Shown: in pieces, positions 36,731-45,189 of the stretch | Position numbering within the stretch: position 1 is the stretch's first letter | Layout: the number at the start of each line of letters is the position of its first letter | Assembly (NCBI GenBank): GCA_022984795.1 | Contig: JALIHJ010000010.1 | Location: 1 to 64,000, forward strand | Reading direction: 5' to 3' | Origin: Fabrea salina | Taxonomy: Eukaryota; Ciliophora; Heterotrichea; Heterotrichida; Fabreidae | Length of the DNA: 64,000 nucleotides | Translations under genes and position numbers: made by a program | Notes under the pieces: model-generated | The model's database searches: none | What the model saw: only the letters and a program-made list of their open reading frames with translations | Told to the model about the DNA's origin: nothing

Positions 36731-39198
36731 CGTCGTTTTCTAGGGGCTTCTTCAGGCACGGAGGAGCCGACATACTTGATACTAACTAATTCTTTTGAAA
36801 AGCTTTGTCCGTTTAAAGAAATCTGCACAGAAACTTCAGTAGGCGAGGTCAAGTCGCCGATGTCAGGCACAACTACTCCTAGTTTGTTGTTGTTTTTGAA
36901 TACAGCTTGGGCTTGAGTGCGAGTTCCTTCCTGCAGAAACTGAACCGTTAAGTTAGGAGTTTTAATGATTTTCTCAGTGTACAGGTAAAGGTAGGTGCCT
37001 GGTCTTACAGGAGTGTTCATGGCTTGATCCTCTTCTTGTTCCCGTTTGGCTTTGGCTTCTGGTTCTTCTTCGAATGGGGGTTCTCTTTTAAGCCAAGCTT
37101 CTTCTTTTTCTTCAGGAGTTAAACTTTCGTCGAACTTAACACGAGCTACTCTCAACAACACGGGGTCAATGTAGTAAAAGTTGGGGAGTTTTATGTACTC
37201 TATTCCGTTAAGAGTCAAGTCTACCCGCAAAGGACTGTTTGTGATTTCTCTGACTAGTTGGGGGTCAGGGTCTTCTGTGCCTAGGATCCAGTTCACAGGA
37301 GGCACTACACAAATGTACCTTTTGTCTTTGCGGTCCCACTGCACGGAAATTTCCCTTTCGCCGTGAGCACTTTGAATTCTGAGTTTCTTTGCACTGCTGT
37401 CGTAGAGTCCCTTCCCAACAACCATCAAGGTAGTTCCTTCGTCAGTTCTTCCGTTGTTAGGAACCATTTCCTGGACCTCTACGTCGTAGTACCTGAAGTT
37501 AAGGGGTTTTTTAGAGAACTGTTGTCCGTTCAAAGAAACGTCAATCATGTAAGCTAGGTTGTTGGGATCGTAGTCTTCGATGCTGGGGACTCTGCAAACT
37601 ACTTCTCCTTGTTTGTAGTAAGCAGAAGTCATGACCCAGTCAGTTTCTTCTTGCTTTGCTGAGGCTAAACTTACCTGGGACTCGTCCTGAGACACTTCTT
37701 TTCTGGAGTCCAAAGACTTGCTGGGAAGTCCGTTTTTGGGCTTAGGCAAAAACCCAACTGTTAAGAAAAACAACCAACTAGGCTCAATCATGTCTAAGTT
37801 CATAGAGAGTTTAAGTTGTGCGTTTCCTGCCACTGAGGCACATTTAGGTTCCATAGCTGTGGGGTAAATGCTTTCATCGTAAATCAAAAACCTAGACTCA
37901 CACACAACATAGTGGATTCCGTCCATAGTTACGTCTAGTTGGGCTTCCAAAGGCAAGTCTAAGTCCTCGGCTTCGCTGAAGCAAGGAGAGCTGAACTCTA
38001 AGCTTTTAAAATGGCTGTCGTACCTGGAACTTACTTCCATTTCGTAGTGACTGAACCTGAACCTGACCTTCAAATTGTCAGTGTGGGTGAAAGCAGTGCC
38101 CATCATACTTATTCTAGTTTCTCCCGAAACAGGTCCACAGTTGGGAGACATTGAGTAAACTCTTAAAGGCGCGAAAAACAAAGCTGAGTGACTGCACGCG
38201 TATACGCCCGAAAAAACTCTGTTTTCAGTGTTGAACTTAATGTTTTTGGGGGACTTAGTAACTGATGTTCCTCCATGGCCTATGTAGCCTTTGCCCCAAG
38301 AAAAAGGCCTTCCTTCAATGTCCAAGCAGTAACTTGCGTGTGGAGAACAAGCAATTTCACTGACTCTTTTGAGTTTTTTCCCACTAAAGTCCCTTTCTAC
38401 CAAAGTAGGCTTCCAACAAGTCTGGTCGTTGCCTGTCCCAAGCTGTCCGTAGTTGTTCAGTCCCCAAGCGTAGATCCTTCCGTTTTCGGTTAAAGCTAAA
38501 CTATGCCCTGCTCCTGCCTGGATTTCTGTAAAAACTTCTTCAGACTCAATTACTCCAGGGACCCTGGAGTCCCTTTGCTTGCCTCTGCCTAGTTGGCCGC
38601 ACCGGCCTTCTCCCCAACTGTAGATTTTGCCTTCTAGGTCTACTGCTAGTGAGTGTTTTTCTCCACAAGCAACTCTAACGATTTGTTTCTTGAAGAAAAC
38701 ATACTTGGGCACAGAAACAGCTTCGATGCTAGGACGGATGCCTAGCTGGCCATCATACCCAAGTCCCCAAGCGTAAACGTCGCCGCAAGCAGTGAGTGCC
38801 AAACTGTGGACTTCTCCACAAGCTACTTGGGCAATGTTTTGTTCACTCAAAGTTTTAATCACACTGGGTACAGAAACGTCTGAAGCACCTCCATGTCCGA
38901 GAACTCCTCCTGTGCCTTTTCCCCAAGAAAAAACAAACCCCTCCTGAGTCAGAAACAAACTATGAAGCTTTCCACACTTGATGTTGCTGACTGCCCGCAC
39001 AGCATCAAGTCCTTCAGCAGTTTCTGTGAATGGCGGTTCTCCACTTAAAGCTGAAACTAGTCCGTTTGAGTCGACTACGTAAAGTTTAGAGTAACCTCCT
39101 CCTATGCAAGAAACCGCCTTTCCGTTGAAGTGCTCTATGGACTGAAGTTTGCCTTCAGTGTGCTTGTTACAAATCATAACCTCTCCCACTTTCGCCAT
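36727..39198 (-). CDS. RCC1-repeat and IPT/TIG-domain protein
   Basis: 823 residues from the ATG at 39198 (MAKVGEVMICNKH). RCC1-type propeller repeats fill about 35-330 (SWGKGTGGVLGHGG, AWGLGYDGQLG, SWGEGRCGQLGRG, AWGLNNYGQLGTG). Immunoglobulin-like IPT/TIG folds follow at about 340-650 (VYSMSPNCGPVSGETRISMMG; VQEMVPNNGRTDEGTTLMVVGKGL), then an acidic-basic hinge and a last beta-rich segment. RCC1 propellers bind GTPases or chromatin; RCC1-IPT chimaeras are common in ciliates but mostly unstudied. The start is only 1 nt from the divergent mL54 start; an ATG at 39177 is the alternative. Confidence 0.8.
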   Translation of the reverse strand: MAKVGEVMICNKHTEGKLQSIEHFNGKAVSCIGGGYSKLYVVDSNGLVSALSGEPPFTETAEGLDAVRAVSNIKCGKLHSLFLTQEGFVFSWGKGTGGVLGHGGASDVSVPSVIKTLSEQNIAQVACGEVHSLALTACGDVYAWGLGYDGQLGIRPSIEAVSVPKYVFFKKQIVRVACGEKHSLAVDLEGKIYSWGEGRCGQLGRGKQRDSRVPGVIESEEVFTEIQAGAGHSLALTENGRIYAWGLNNYGQLGTGNDQTCWKPTLVERDFSGKKLKRVSEIACSPHASYCLDIEGRPFSWGKGYIGHGGTSVTKSPKNIKFNTENRVFSGVYACSHSALFFAPLRVYSMSPNCGPVSGETRISMMGTAFTHTDNLKVRFRFSHYEMEVSSRYDSHFKSLEFSSPCFSEAEDLDLPLEAQLDVTMDGIHYVVCESRFLIYDESIYPTAMEPKCASVAGNAQLKLSMNLDMIEPSWLFFLTVGFLPKPKNGLPSKSLDSRKEVSQDESQVSLASAKQEETDWVMTSAYYKQGEVVCRVPSIEDYDPNNLAYMIDVSLNGQQFSKKPLNFRYYDVEVQEMVPNNGRTDEGTTLMVVGKGLYDSSAKKLRIQSAHGEREISVQWDRKDKRYICVVPPVNWILGTEDPDPQLVREITNSPLRVDLTLNGIEYIKLPNFYYIDPVLLRVARVKFDESLTPEEKEEAWLKREPPFEEEPEAKAKREQEEDQAMNTPVRPGTYLYLYTEKIIKTPNLTVQFLQEGTRTQAQAVFKNNNKLGVVVPDIGDLTSPTEVSVQISLNGQSFSKELVSIKYVGSSVPEEAPRKRR

Positions 39199-39199
39199 A

Positions 39200-39703
39200 A
39201 TGTGGCGTAGAAGTGTGATGTTTTGCATAGGGGGCAGAGGCCCCAAGAAAGGAAAGGCCAAAGAAGCAGTTGCTGAGCTTTCTTCAGACGTGATAAACAT
39301 ATTCAAGGACAGGCAAGACCCCGAAAACAAAGACATCAGTGAGTACCCTGAATGGGTCAGGACTCTAGCCCAGCCTGAAGAGCACCCTCTGAAAATAGCT
39401 GATCGCATGTACCGTGGAGAACAAGTCCAACTGAACGCACGCGAACAAAGAAGAGTTTCTAAGTGGATTCGCAAGTTAAAAATAGCAGCTAAGAATCAAA
39501 GCACTTTTCCAAAAATCAAAATCAGTGAAAAGTACTACGAGGATAGGATTGAAATTGGCTCATTTGAAGGCGAAGAAAGCGAAGACGACCCTGAAGACCA
39601 CTTGGAACCCCAATTCAGACTTGCGATTGGGTCGCCTTACCAGAAAGAAGTAGACATGATTCTTGAAAGACTCAAAGCAAACATCGACAAACCCAGTAAC
39701 TAA
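39200..39703 (+). CDS. Mitochondrial ribosomal protein mL54
   Basis: 167 residues from the ATG at 39200. Arg-rich mitochondrial presequence (MWRRSVMFCIGGRGPKKGKA), then the mL54 core: INIFKDRQDPENKDISEYPEWVRTL, where YPEW is the family hallmark, and NAREQRRVSKWIRKLK. mL54 is a small protein of the mitochondrial large ribosomal subunit. An acidic extension (EGEESEDDPEDHLE) and a helical C-terminus are extra. Upstream ATGs in frame would overlap the divergent RCC1-IPT gene, so 39200 is the reasonable start even though it leaves 1 nt to that gene. Confidence 0.8.
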   Translation: MWRRSVMFCIGGRGPKKGKAKEAVAELSSDVINIFKDRQDPENKDISEYPEWVRTLAQPEEHPLKIADRMYRGEQVQLNAREQRRVSKWIRKLKIAAKNQSTFPKIKISEKYYEDRIEIGSFEGEESEDDPEDHLEPQFRLAIGSPYQKEVDMILERLKANIDKPSN

Positions 39704-39716
39704 GCTAATATAATAA

Positions 39717-40046
39717 ATGGAAGAAGAACTAAAACTAGACGAAGTCATTAAAATAGTTGCAGGAGAAACCCAAGTGTTTTACGTGGAAAAGTGCTACGCG
39801 TTTGTGTCGAGGAACATCGAAGTAGGACTTGGCTGTCTCAACCTCGAAAGCCAAACTAAGGAGTTCCGCTTTCCAGACATCAAACCCGAAGTGATGGAGT
39901 TAGTTATCCAGTACATGCACTACAAGTTCAAGTACCAACAACTCCTAGACAAAGAAATGATCCAGTTGTCCGAACTGCCTGAGTTCAAGGTACCTTCTGA
40001 GCTAGCACTTGACGTACTCGTTGCTGCCAGTTATCTTCAATGTTAA
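39717..40046 (+). CDS. ELOC: Elongin C
   Basis: 109 residues with the BTB/Skp1-like fold: VEKCYAFVSRNIE, KEFRFPDIKPEVMELVIQYMHYKFKY, and the closing helix VPSELALDVLVAASYLQC that corresponds to IALELLMAANFLDC. Elongin C pairs with elongin B and links BC-box receptors to CUL2/CUL5 ligases, and it also belongs to the elongin transcription factor. The strongly conserved segment after Met-Leu-Ser is changed here (GLGCLNLESQT). The gene lies 13 nt after mL54 and 16 nt before SPAG6. Confidence 0.88.
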   Translation: MEEELKLDEVIKIVAGETQVFYVEKCYAFVSRNIEVGLGCLNLESQTKEFRFPDIKPEVMELVIQYMHYKFKYQQLLDKEMIQLSELPEFKVPSELALDVLVAASYLQC

Positions 40047-40062
40047 TCTAACCATATTTAAG

Positions 40063-41586
40063 ATGAGTCGAGCCGTTCTTCAACCCTTCGAAGAATACCA
40101 GAAAGCCCGCGTCACTTTCGTACAAACAGTAGCTGAGTTAGCAACTAGACCTCAGAACATCGACGCACTGCAAAGTGCTGGAGTAATGGCTTTGCTGCGA
40201 CCTCTGTTACTTGACAACGTTCCAAGCATCCAGCAGAGCGCCGCCATTGCGTTGGGGCGACTAGCGAACTACTCAGACGACCTTGCGGAACAGGTAGTTC
40301 TTCATGACATCCTTCCACAACTCGTGCTTTCTCTAGCTGAACAAAACCGTTTCTACAAGAAGGCTGCAGCGTTTGTGCTCCGTGCAGTTTCCAAACACTC
40401 TCCTGAACTTGCCCAAAAAGTAGTTGAAAGCGGAGCTCTTGAAGCCTTGGTAACTTGTCTCGAGGAGTTCGACCCTGGAGTTAAGGAAAGTGCTTCTTGG
40501 GCCCTTGGCTACATCGCCCGGCATAACGCTCAACTTGCCAACGAAGTTGTGGAAGCTGGTGCAGTGCCCTTGTTGGTGCTGTGTGTGCAAGAACCAGAAC
40601 TTTCGCTGCGCAGGATTTCTGCTAGTGCCCTCAGTGACATTTCAAGACACTCAGCTGACTTAGCCCAAAAAGTTGTGGATGCCGGAGCTGTTCCTCACCT
40701 CTCCCAATTCATCAACAACCCTGACCCCCAACTCAAGAAGCAGGTTTGTGCTTGTCTTTCGCAGATTGCCAAACACACTGTAGAACTTGCCGAAGCTGTA
40801 GTGGAAGCTGAGATCTTCCCTAGGATCCTTAACTGCCTCAAAGACGTGGACATGATGGTCAGGAAAAACGCTGCCACTTGCATCAGGGAGATTGCTAAAC
40901 AGAACCCTGCTTTGGCTAAACTCATTGTGAACGCAGGGGGTGCTGCAGCCATTGTAGACTACATCAGTGAAGTTAAAGGAAACCCCCGACTTCCAGGAAT
41001 CATGACTTTAGGTTACATTTCAGCCTTTGACGAGAGTTTGGCTATGGGAGTTATTGTGAGCAAAGGAGTTCCTCCCTTGAAGGACGCTTTGGAAGAAGAA
41101 CCTGAAGACCACATCAAAGCAGCAGCTGCTTGGGCTTTAGGACAGATCGGCAGACACAGCACTGACCACTCCAGGGCACTTGCGGAACAAAACATTCCTA
41201 AACTCTTGCTAGCAGCTTACATTGACGACCAGAGCAGTGAGGACCTTAAAACAAAGACCAAACGAGCTTTGAAGTCTATTTTGCAGATGTGTGTGTACAT
41301 GCCAGCTTTAGAACCGCTTTTAGAAGCCTCGCCTTCAAACATCCTGAAGTACGTGGTGCAGCAAATTAGCAAAACTCTGCCGAACGACTTAACAGCCAGA
41401 AAAACGTTTGTGCAGAACGGAGGTTTGCAAAAGGTGCAAGAAATCCGAGCTCCTCCGGGGTCCAAACTCAAGGAGTACAAAGAAGCCATTAACTCTCTTT
41501 ACCCACCTGAAGTCATTCAGTACTACACTCCTGAGTACGCCCAAACCATCATGAAAAAGGTCGAAGAATTTGCCCAACCTGCCTAA
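40063..41586 (+). CDS. SPAG6: SPAG6/PF16 central-pair armadillo protein
   Basis: 507 residues, the normal SPAG6 size, from the ATG at 40063 (MSRAVLQPFEEYQKARVTF), which is the family's own start; upstream ATGs would overlap elongin C. Armadillo repeats run through about 20-440 (SAAIALGRLANYSDDLAEQV, KESASWALGYIARHNAQLA, LRRISASALSDISRHSADLA). The C-terminal IQYYTPEYAQTIMKKVE is typical. SPAG6/PF16 stabilises the C1 microtubule of the ciliary central pair and is needed for motility. Confidence 0.96.
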   Translation: MSRAVLQPFEEYQKARVTFVQTVAELATRPQNIDALQSAGVMALLRPLLLDNVPSIQQSAAIALGRLANYSDDLAEQVVLHDILPQLVLSLAEQNRFYKKAAAFVLRAVSKHSPELAQKVVESGALEALVTCLEEFDPGVKESASWALGYIARHNAQLANEVVEAGAVPLLVLCVQEPELSLRRISASALSDISRHSADLAQKVVDAGAVPHLSQFINNPDPQLKKQVCACLSQIAKHTVELAEAVVEAEIFPRILNCLKDVDMMVRKNAATCIREIAKQNPALAKLIVNAGGAAAIVDYISEVKGNPRLPGIMTLGYISAFDESLAMGVIVSKGVPPLKDALEEEPEDHIKAAAAWALGQIGRHSTDHSRALAEQNIPKLLLAAYIDDQSSEDLKTKTKRALKSILQMCVYMPALEPLLEASPSNILKYVVQQISKTLPNDLTARKTFVQNGGLQKVQEIRAPPGSKLKEYKEAINSLYPPEVIQYYTPEYAQTIMKKVEEFAQPA

Positions 41587-41615
41587 CCTAAACTGAAATT
41601 TCTTTAACTCATAAG

Positions 41616-42497
41616 TTAGTGATTAAAGTCGAACTTAAACCCAAACTTGTAGTTGTTAATTGCACTTGAAGAGACCTTGGTAGCGTCCACTTCACTTGCA
41701 ACTCTCAAGGTCAAGTAAGGGTTTAGTTTCCTTTTTAGAGCAGCTCCTACTTTGCCCTCTGAGTTAATTTTGCCACTTAAAACAGTAATGTCGTCGTAGT
41801 CGTAGTCGCCTCCTAGTTCCATGTAAGTAGACTTATTTTGCCAGTTAGAAGAAACCAAAGACCCAAAAGCTATTTTGTCCTTTCGGTAGTAGTAAGATAA
41901 CTGGAACTCTCCTAGAGCTAACTTTTCTTTGTTGGTTCCTAAGTGCTTCAGAACTACTTCTTTGTCATTGTAGTTCCACCAAACAGCAGTGTTGTACCCT
42001 GTAAGCCTTTTAGAAGAAATGTCGAACTTCCCGTCCAGGCCAACTCCGTAGTCTCCAAAAGCAGTGGTGAAACTGCCTTTGACAACCCGGGGGTTGTCAG
42101 CAAAAGCAAGTTTGGCCTTTAGGTTGTCCATAGAGTACTCTGCAGTCAAACTAGGCTCTGCTGTTTGGGATCCCTCTGAAGTACTTACTTTGCATTCAGA
42201 CTTCAATTTAAGGTCAGGAATCAAATCTTTAGGAACCCACTCAATAGTGTAGTGGCTGAGGCCGTCAGTGCGTTTCTTGGCTTTAAGAGAAGCTTGGGCT
42301 AATTGGAACTTGAGCCACGAAGAAGCTCTTACTTTGTTGGCTTCGTTTTCGTTCCTCAAAGAAGATCTAGCGTGGAAAGTTAAGTTGTCGCTGTCAACTT
42401 CAACGTTGACTACACCGAAGCTCCCGTAGCAGTAAGGCTTGCTGAGAAGGTCTTCACGGTTCCTAGTGAGGCTGCTGAATTGCTCTAATTTGACCAT
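41616..42497 (-). CDS. Mitochondrial porin (VDAC family)
   Basis: 293 residues. Alternating beta-strands throughout, ending in the VDAC-like final strand NNYKFGFKFDFNH; the strand pattern DSDNLTFHARS, SLTAEYSMDNLKAKLAFADN, LGEFQLSYYYRKDKIAFGSL fits a 19-strand barrel. The N-terminal helix is poorly conserved and starts MVKLEQFSSLTRN. VDAC conducts metabolites across the mitochondrial outer membrane. Sequence similarity is low, as in other ciliate porins, and a Tom40-type barrel cannot be fully excluded. Convergent with SPAG6, 29 nt between stops. Confidence 0.77.
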   Translation of the reverse strand: MVKLEQFSSLTRNREDLLSKPYCYGSFGVVNVEVDSDNLTFHARSSLRNENEANKVRASSWLKFQLAQASLKAKKRTDGLSHYTIEWVPKDLIPDLKLKSECKVSTSEGSQTAEPSLTAEYSMDNLKAKLAFADNPRVVKGSFTTAFGDYGVGLDGKFDISSKRLTGYNTAVWWNYNDKEVVLKHLGTNKEKLALGEFQLSYYYRKDKIAFGSLVSSNWQNKSTYMELGGDYDYDDITVLSGKINSEGKVGAALKRKLNPYLTLRVASEVDATKVSSSAINNYKFGFKFDFNH

Positions 42498-42507
42498 TTA
42501 TTGGTTA

Positions 42508-44097
42508 TTAACGAACAGACCCACTCACAAGTGTCTGGAGATAAGTACTCACTATTCCGTCTAGTTCGTTTCTGTAAAGTTTGGACACTAAGTCCGAAAG
42601 TTCAGATATAACCCTAGCTCTAAGTTCTCTTTTGGTAGCGGTGAGGTTCAGTAGGGCTTTTGAGGCGTATCTTTGGCTTTCAAGGGTTGGTGGGTCTTTG
42701 GCAATACTCAGCAGGGTGTTTAAGCACCCAACGTTTACTAGCTGAGATTTTAAGTAGTCTCTTAAAGAAAGGTTAGCTAGGGACTCCAAAGCTGAAATTA
42801 AGTACTCTTCAGAGGCACTTTGAGCAGTGCAAGCTTTAACAAGGAACCTAAGGTGGTTCTCGAATTCGAGGTCTTGGATGTGTGAAGAAGGGTCAGTGAT
42901 GTTAGCTAGGGCTTTCATGCCCATTTCTTGGAAAAGTGGATTGGAACTCCCAGCTAGTCCTACTGCTGACAAAACATCTACTGTTTTGATTCCTTTTTCA
43001 AGTAGTTGTTCCATTAGGTCTCCTATTGCAAGTTGTATTTGGCGACTTTGGGTTTTATACGCTTTGTACAGTTTGGACAAAGCTTTATTTGAAACAGCTT
43101 CTGCAGCTACTTTAGAATTTAACTTTTCAGAGAGTCCACGAAGAACTGAGTAAGCAGTGTTTTGTTTATTAGGGGGAATTTCGTGGTCAACTATTTTTAA
43201 AGCTGAGTTGAATAAACTTGGACTAGAAGCAGCAACTTCAACAGCTCCTTCAATATTGCTTTCTAAGTTGGACAGAGCAAACTCAACCATAGAAACATCC
43301 TGTGTAGACTCAAGGATTCTGAAGTACTCCCCTAGAGTGTGGGGGTTCTCTTCCCTGGTTGTTTGGCCGCCTGAAAGGGCAGTTAGGATTCTGGTAACTC
43401 TGGACTTTTGGGTGTCTGAAGTCGTTTTAGAGACTTCCATGAGTTTGCCCATGACGGAGCTACTTTTGAATCCAGTGTTGAAGTTGCTGTTGCGAACAGC
43501 TTTTTCTAGGATTTCAACGACGCAGGCTTGGATGACTTCGTTGGACTGAACTTTGTCGAGGACAAGGTACCTCATGGCAGATATAAACATCCGCATTGCG
43601 TTTTGGTGCTGGTTTAGGTAGTCAAGGGTCTCTACTCCTTTGGCCAAGGCTACACAGGTGTTTTGCACAGTGGTTTCATTAAAAGTAAAAATCAAAGGAA
43701 CTAAGTTGAGGAAGAAGGCTTCAGGAGGAAGGGACTTCAAAGGGCTTTCGCTGAGTTTTTTGGAAATAATCAGTTGTGAGTTGTCGAGCATAGAAATTAA
43801 GTCTTCTGGCTTGGTAGCTGAAACAGAGTTAGGGACTTCAGCGAAAGCAAACACCTTGCTGTCGTTCTTGAGCAAGTTGCCTACTTGGCAAGAGTTGGTG
43901 AGTCTGAAACCTTCTTCGTCTTCTAAGTTGCCACAAATGAAGGGGTACTCTCCTGGAAACAACTCACTTGACTCAGTTTCGATTTTTCTTTTCAAAAAGC
44001 CAACTTCGGCTTCGCCCTGCACTGTAATGATCATTCTTTTGTGCTGCTGAGGAGTTTCGTTAGGTCTTTTAAGAAGCACGTAAAGTCTCAAAGACAT
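42508..44097 (-). CDS. Armadillo-like helical repeat protein, unknown
   Basis: 529 residues. Residues 1-90 may be a ubiquitin-like or FERM-F1-like fold (RLYVLLKRPNETPQQHKRMI, then GFLKRKIETESSELFPGEYP). Helical repeats follow from about 120 to the end (NTCVALAKGVETLDYL, EMGMKALANITDPSS, ALESLANLSLRDYLK, ASKALLNLTATKREL), of armadillo style. No family recognised. Its start codon is 3 nt from the divergent SAS-4/TCP10-like start. The gene follows a porin on the same strand with 10 nt between. Confidence 0.68.
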   Translation of the reverse strand: MSLRLYVLLKRPNETPQQHKRMIITVQGEAEVGFLKRKIETESSELFPGEYPFICGNLEDEEGFRLTNSCQVGNLLKNDSKVFAFAEVPNSVSATKPEDLISMLDNSQLIISKKLSESPLKSLPPEAFFLNLVPLIFTFNETTVQNTCVALAKGVETLDYLNQHQNAMRMFISAMRYLVLDKVQSNEVIQACVVEILEKAVRNSNFNTGFKSSSVMGKLMEVSKTTSDTQKSRVTRILTALSGGQTTREENPHTLGEYFRILESTQDVSMVEFALSNLESNIEGAVEVAASSPSLFNSALKIVDHEIPPNKQNTAYSVLRGLSEKLNSKVAAEAVSNKALSKLYKAYKTQSRQIQLAIGDLMEQLLEKGIKTVDVLSAVGLAGSSNPLFQEMGMKALANITDPSSHIQDLEFENHLRFLVKACTAQSASEEYLISALESLANLSLRDYLKSQLVNVGCLNTLLSIAKDPPTLESQRYASKALLNLTATKRELRARVISELSDLVSKLYRNELDGIVSTYLQTLVSGSVR

Positions 44098-44100
44098 AAT

Positions 44101-45189
44101 ATGGGGGAAAACTTACTAAAAGACTTGCTGAAAACTGTTTTGCCTGAAAAGTCCAAAAGTCCCCAAACATCTGCCAACCAAGAAGAAGAGCCCTGGGGAC
44201 CCCTGGACCAAACCGTTAACTACAAAAAAGAAGACAACTCCGAAGTCATCAGAGCTGCTGTCCAAGAAAGAGAGAACTTCCTCACAAGAATGCGCAAGAA
44301 AGCAGACTTACTAGAAAAAGAAATACTTAAGTTCCAAAAAGCCAAACAAAACTTCGACCAAAAGTCCGAAATGCTCGAAGAAGCCAAAAACAAGTACATG
44401 AACAAACTCAAAAAACTTGAGTCCGAACAAGAACAGTGGCGCACTCAGCAAAAAAAGCAATTCACTCTGAAACAAGAAGCCCTTGCCAAGTCCTTAAAGT
44501 CTTCTGAGTCCCGTCTCTCCCACAACGAACGTGAAAAGCACCTTACCTTAGTTGAAGAACACAAAAAACTCCAAGCAGACGCCAAAACTCGTGAAAAAAG
44601 AGACTCAGTGATCATAGCTAAACTCCGCAAAGAAATCCAACAACTAAAAGGCCAAAACCAACTCCTCACTGAAAAGTCCAGCAAACTCCACACTCTTGAG
44701 TCAAACCAGTTTTCAATAAGTGACTATTTCCAGTCAAAGCCTTCACTGTTACAAGAAGACTTTGGAGAAAGGGCTTCTAAAACTCTATCTGACGGAAGAA
44801 CACTCTCTAGACTCCCAAACGGAACTGTCAAAGAAAAAGCCCCAAATGGTTACTTAGCAATCCACTACCCTAATGGAGACGTTAAACAAAAGTTCCCAGA
44901 CGGAACAGTCAATTACTACTTTGCAGAAGTTGGAACTCTACAAACTGTGAAGGACCAAGAAACAGTGACTAGGTTCGCAAACGGCCAAACAGAAAAAACT
45001 AAAGGGGACGGGTCTAAAAAGGTCAAGTACTGCGACGGAAGTGTCAGAGTTACTTTTGCAGACGGTTCAGAGGAGTGCCACTACCCCGACGGAGTAATTG
45101 AGTACTCCAAGCCTGACGGAGAAAAAGTGATCCAGTACCCTTACGGGTTTTTAGAGACTTATTCAGAGGAGTTTAAGTGGCATAATTAA
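44101..45189 (+). CDS. SAS-4/CPAP-like protein with TCP10 domain
   Basis: 362 residues from the ATG at 44101 (MGENLLKDLLKTVLPE). A long coiled coil at about 50-215 is followed by the TCP10/G-box beta-strand array at about 240-355: DGRTLSRLPNGTVKEKAPNG, YPNGDVKQKFPDGTVNYYF, DGSVRVTFADGSEECHYPDG. Repeating P-x-G-x-hydrophobic strands are diagnostic of the CPAP/SAS-4/TCP10 C-terminus that binds STIL/Ana2 in centriole assembly. It lacks the tubulin-binding N-terminus of full SAS-4, so it may be a TCP10-like relative. It shares its stop TTAA with the convergent HECT gene. Confidence 0.83.
   Translation: MGENLLKDLLKTVLPEKSKSPQTSANQEEEPWGPLDQTVNYKKEDNSEVIRAAVQERENFLTRMRKKADLLEKEILKFQKAKQNFDQKSEMLEEAKNKYMNKLKKLESEQEQWRTQQKKQFTLKQEALAKSLKSSESRLSHNEREKHLTLVEEHKKLQADAKTREKRDSVIIAKLRKEIQQLKGQNQLLTEKSSKLHTLESNQFSISDYFQSKPSLLQEDFGERASKTLSDGRTLSRLPNGTVKEKAPNGYLAIHYPNGDVKQKFPDGTVNYYFAEVGTLQTVKDQETVTRFANGQTEKTKGDGSKKVKYCDGSVRVTFADGSEECHYPDGVIEYSKPDGEKVIQYPYGFLETYSEEFKWHN

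Noticed and set aside
39199-39474. N-terminal 92-residue extension of the RCC1-IPT protein
   Set aside because: It lies fully antisense to the conserved mL54 coding sequence and has no family similarity; the ATG at 39198 is better.
40009-40062. N-terminal extension of SPAG6
   Set aside because: It overlaps the elongin C end, and the conserved SPAG6 start is at 40063.
44041-44100. N-terminal 20-residue extension of the SAS-4-like protein
   Set aside because: It is antisense to the armadillo gene start and unlike the family.
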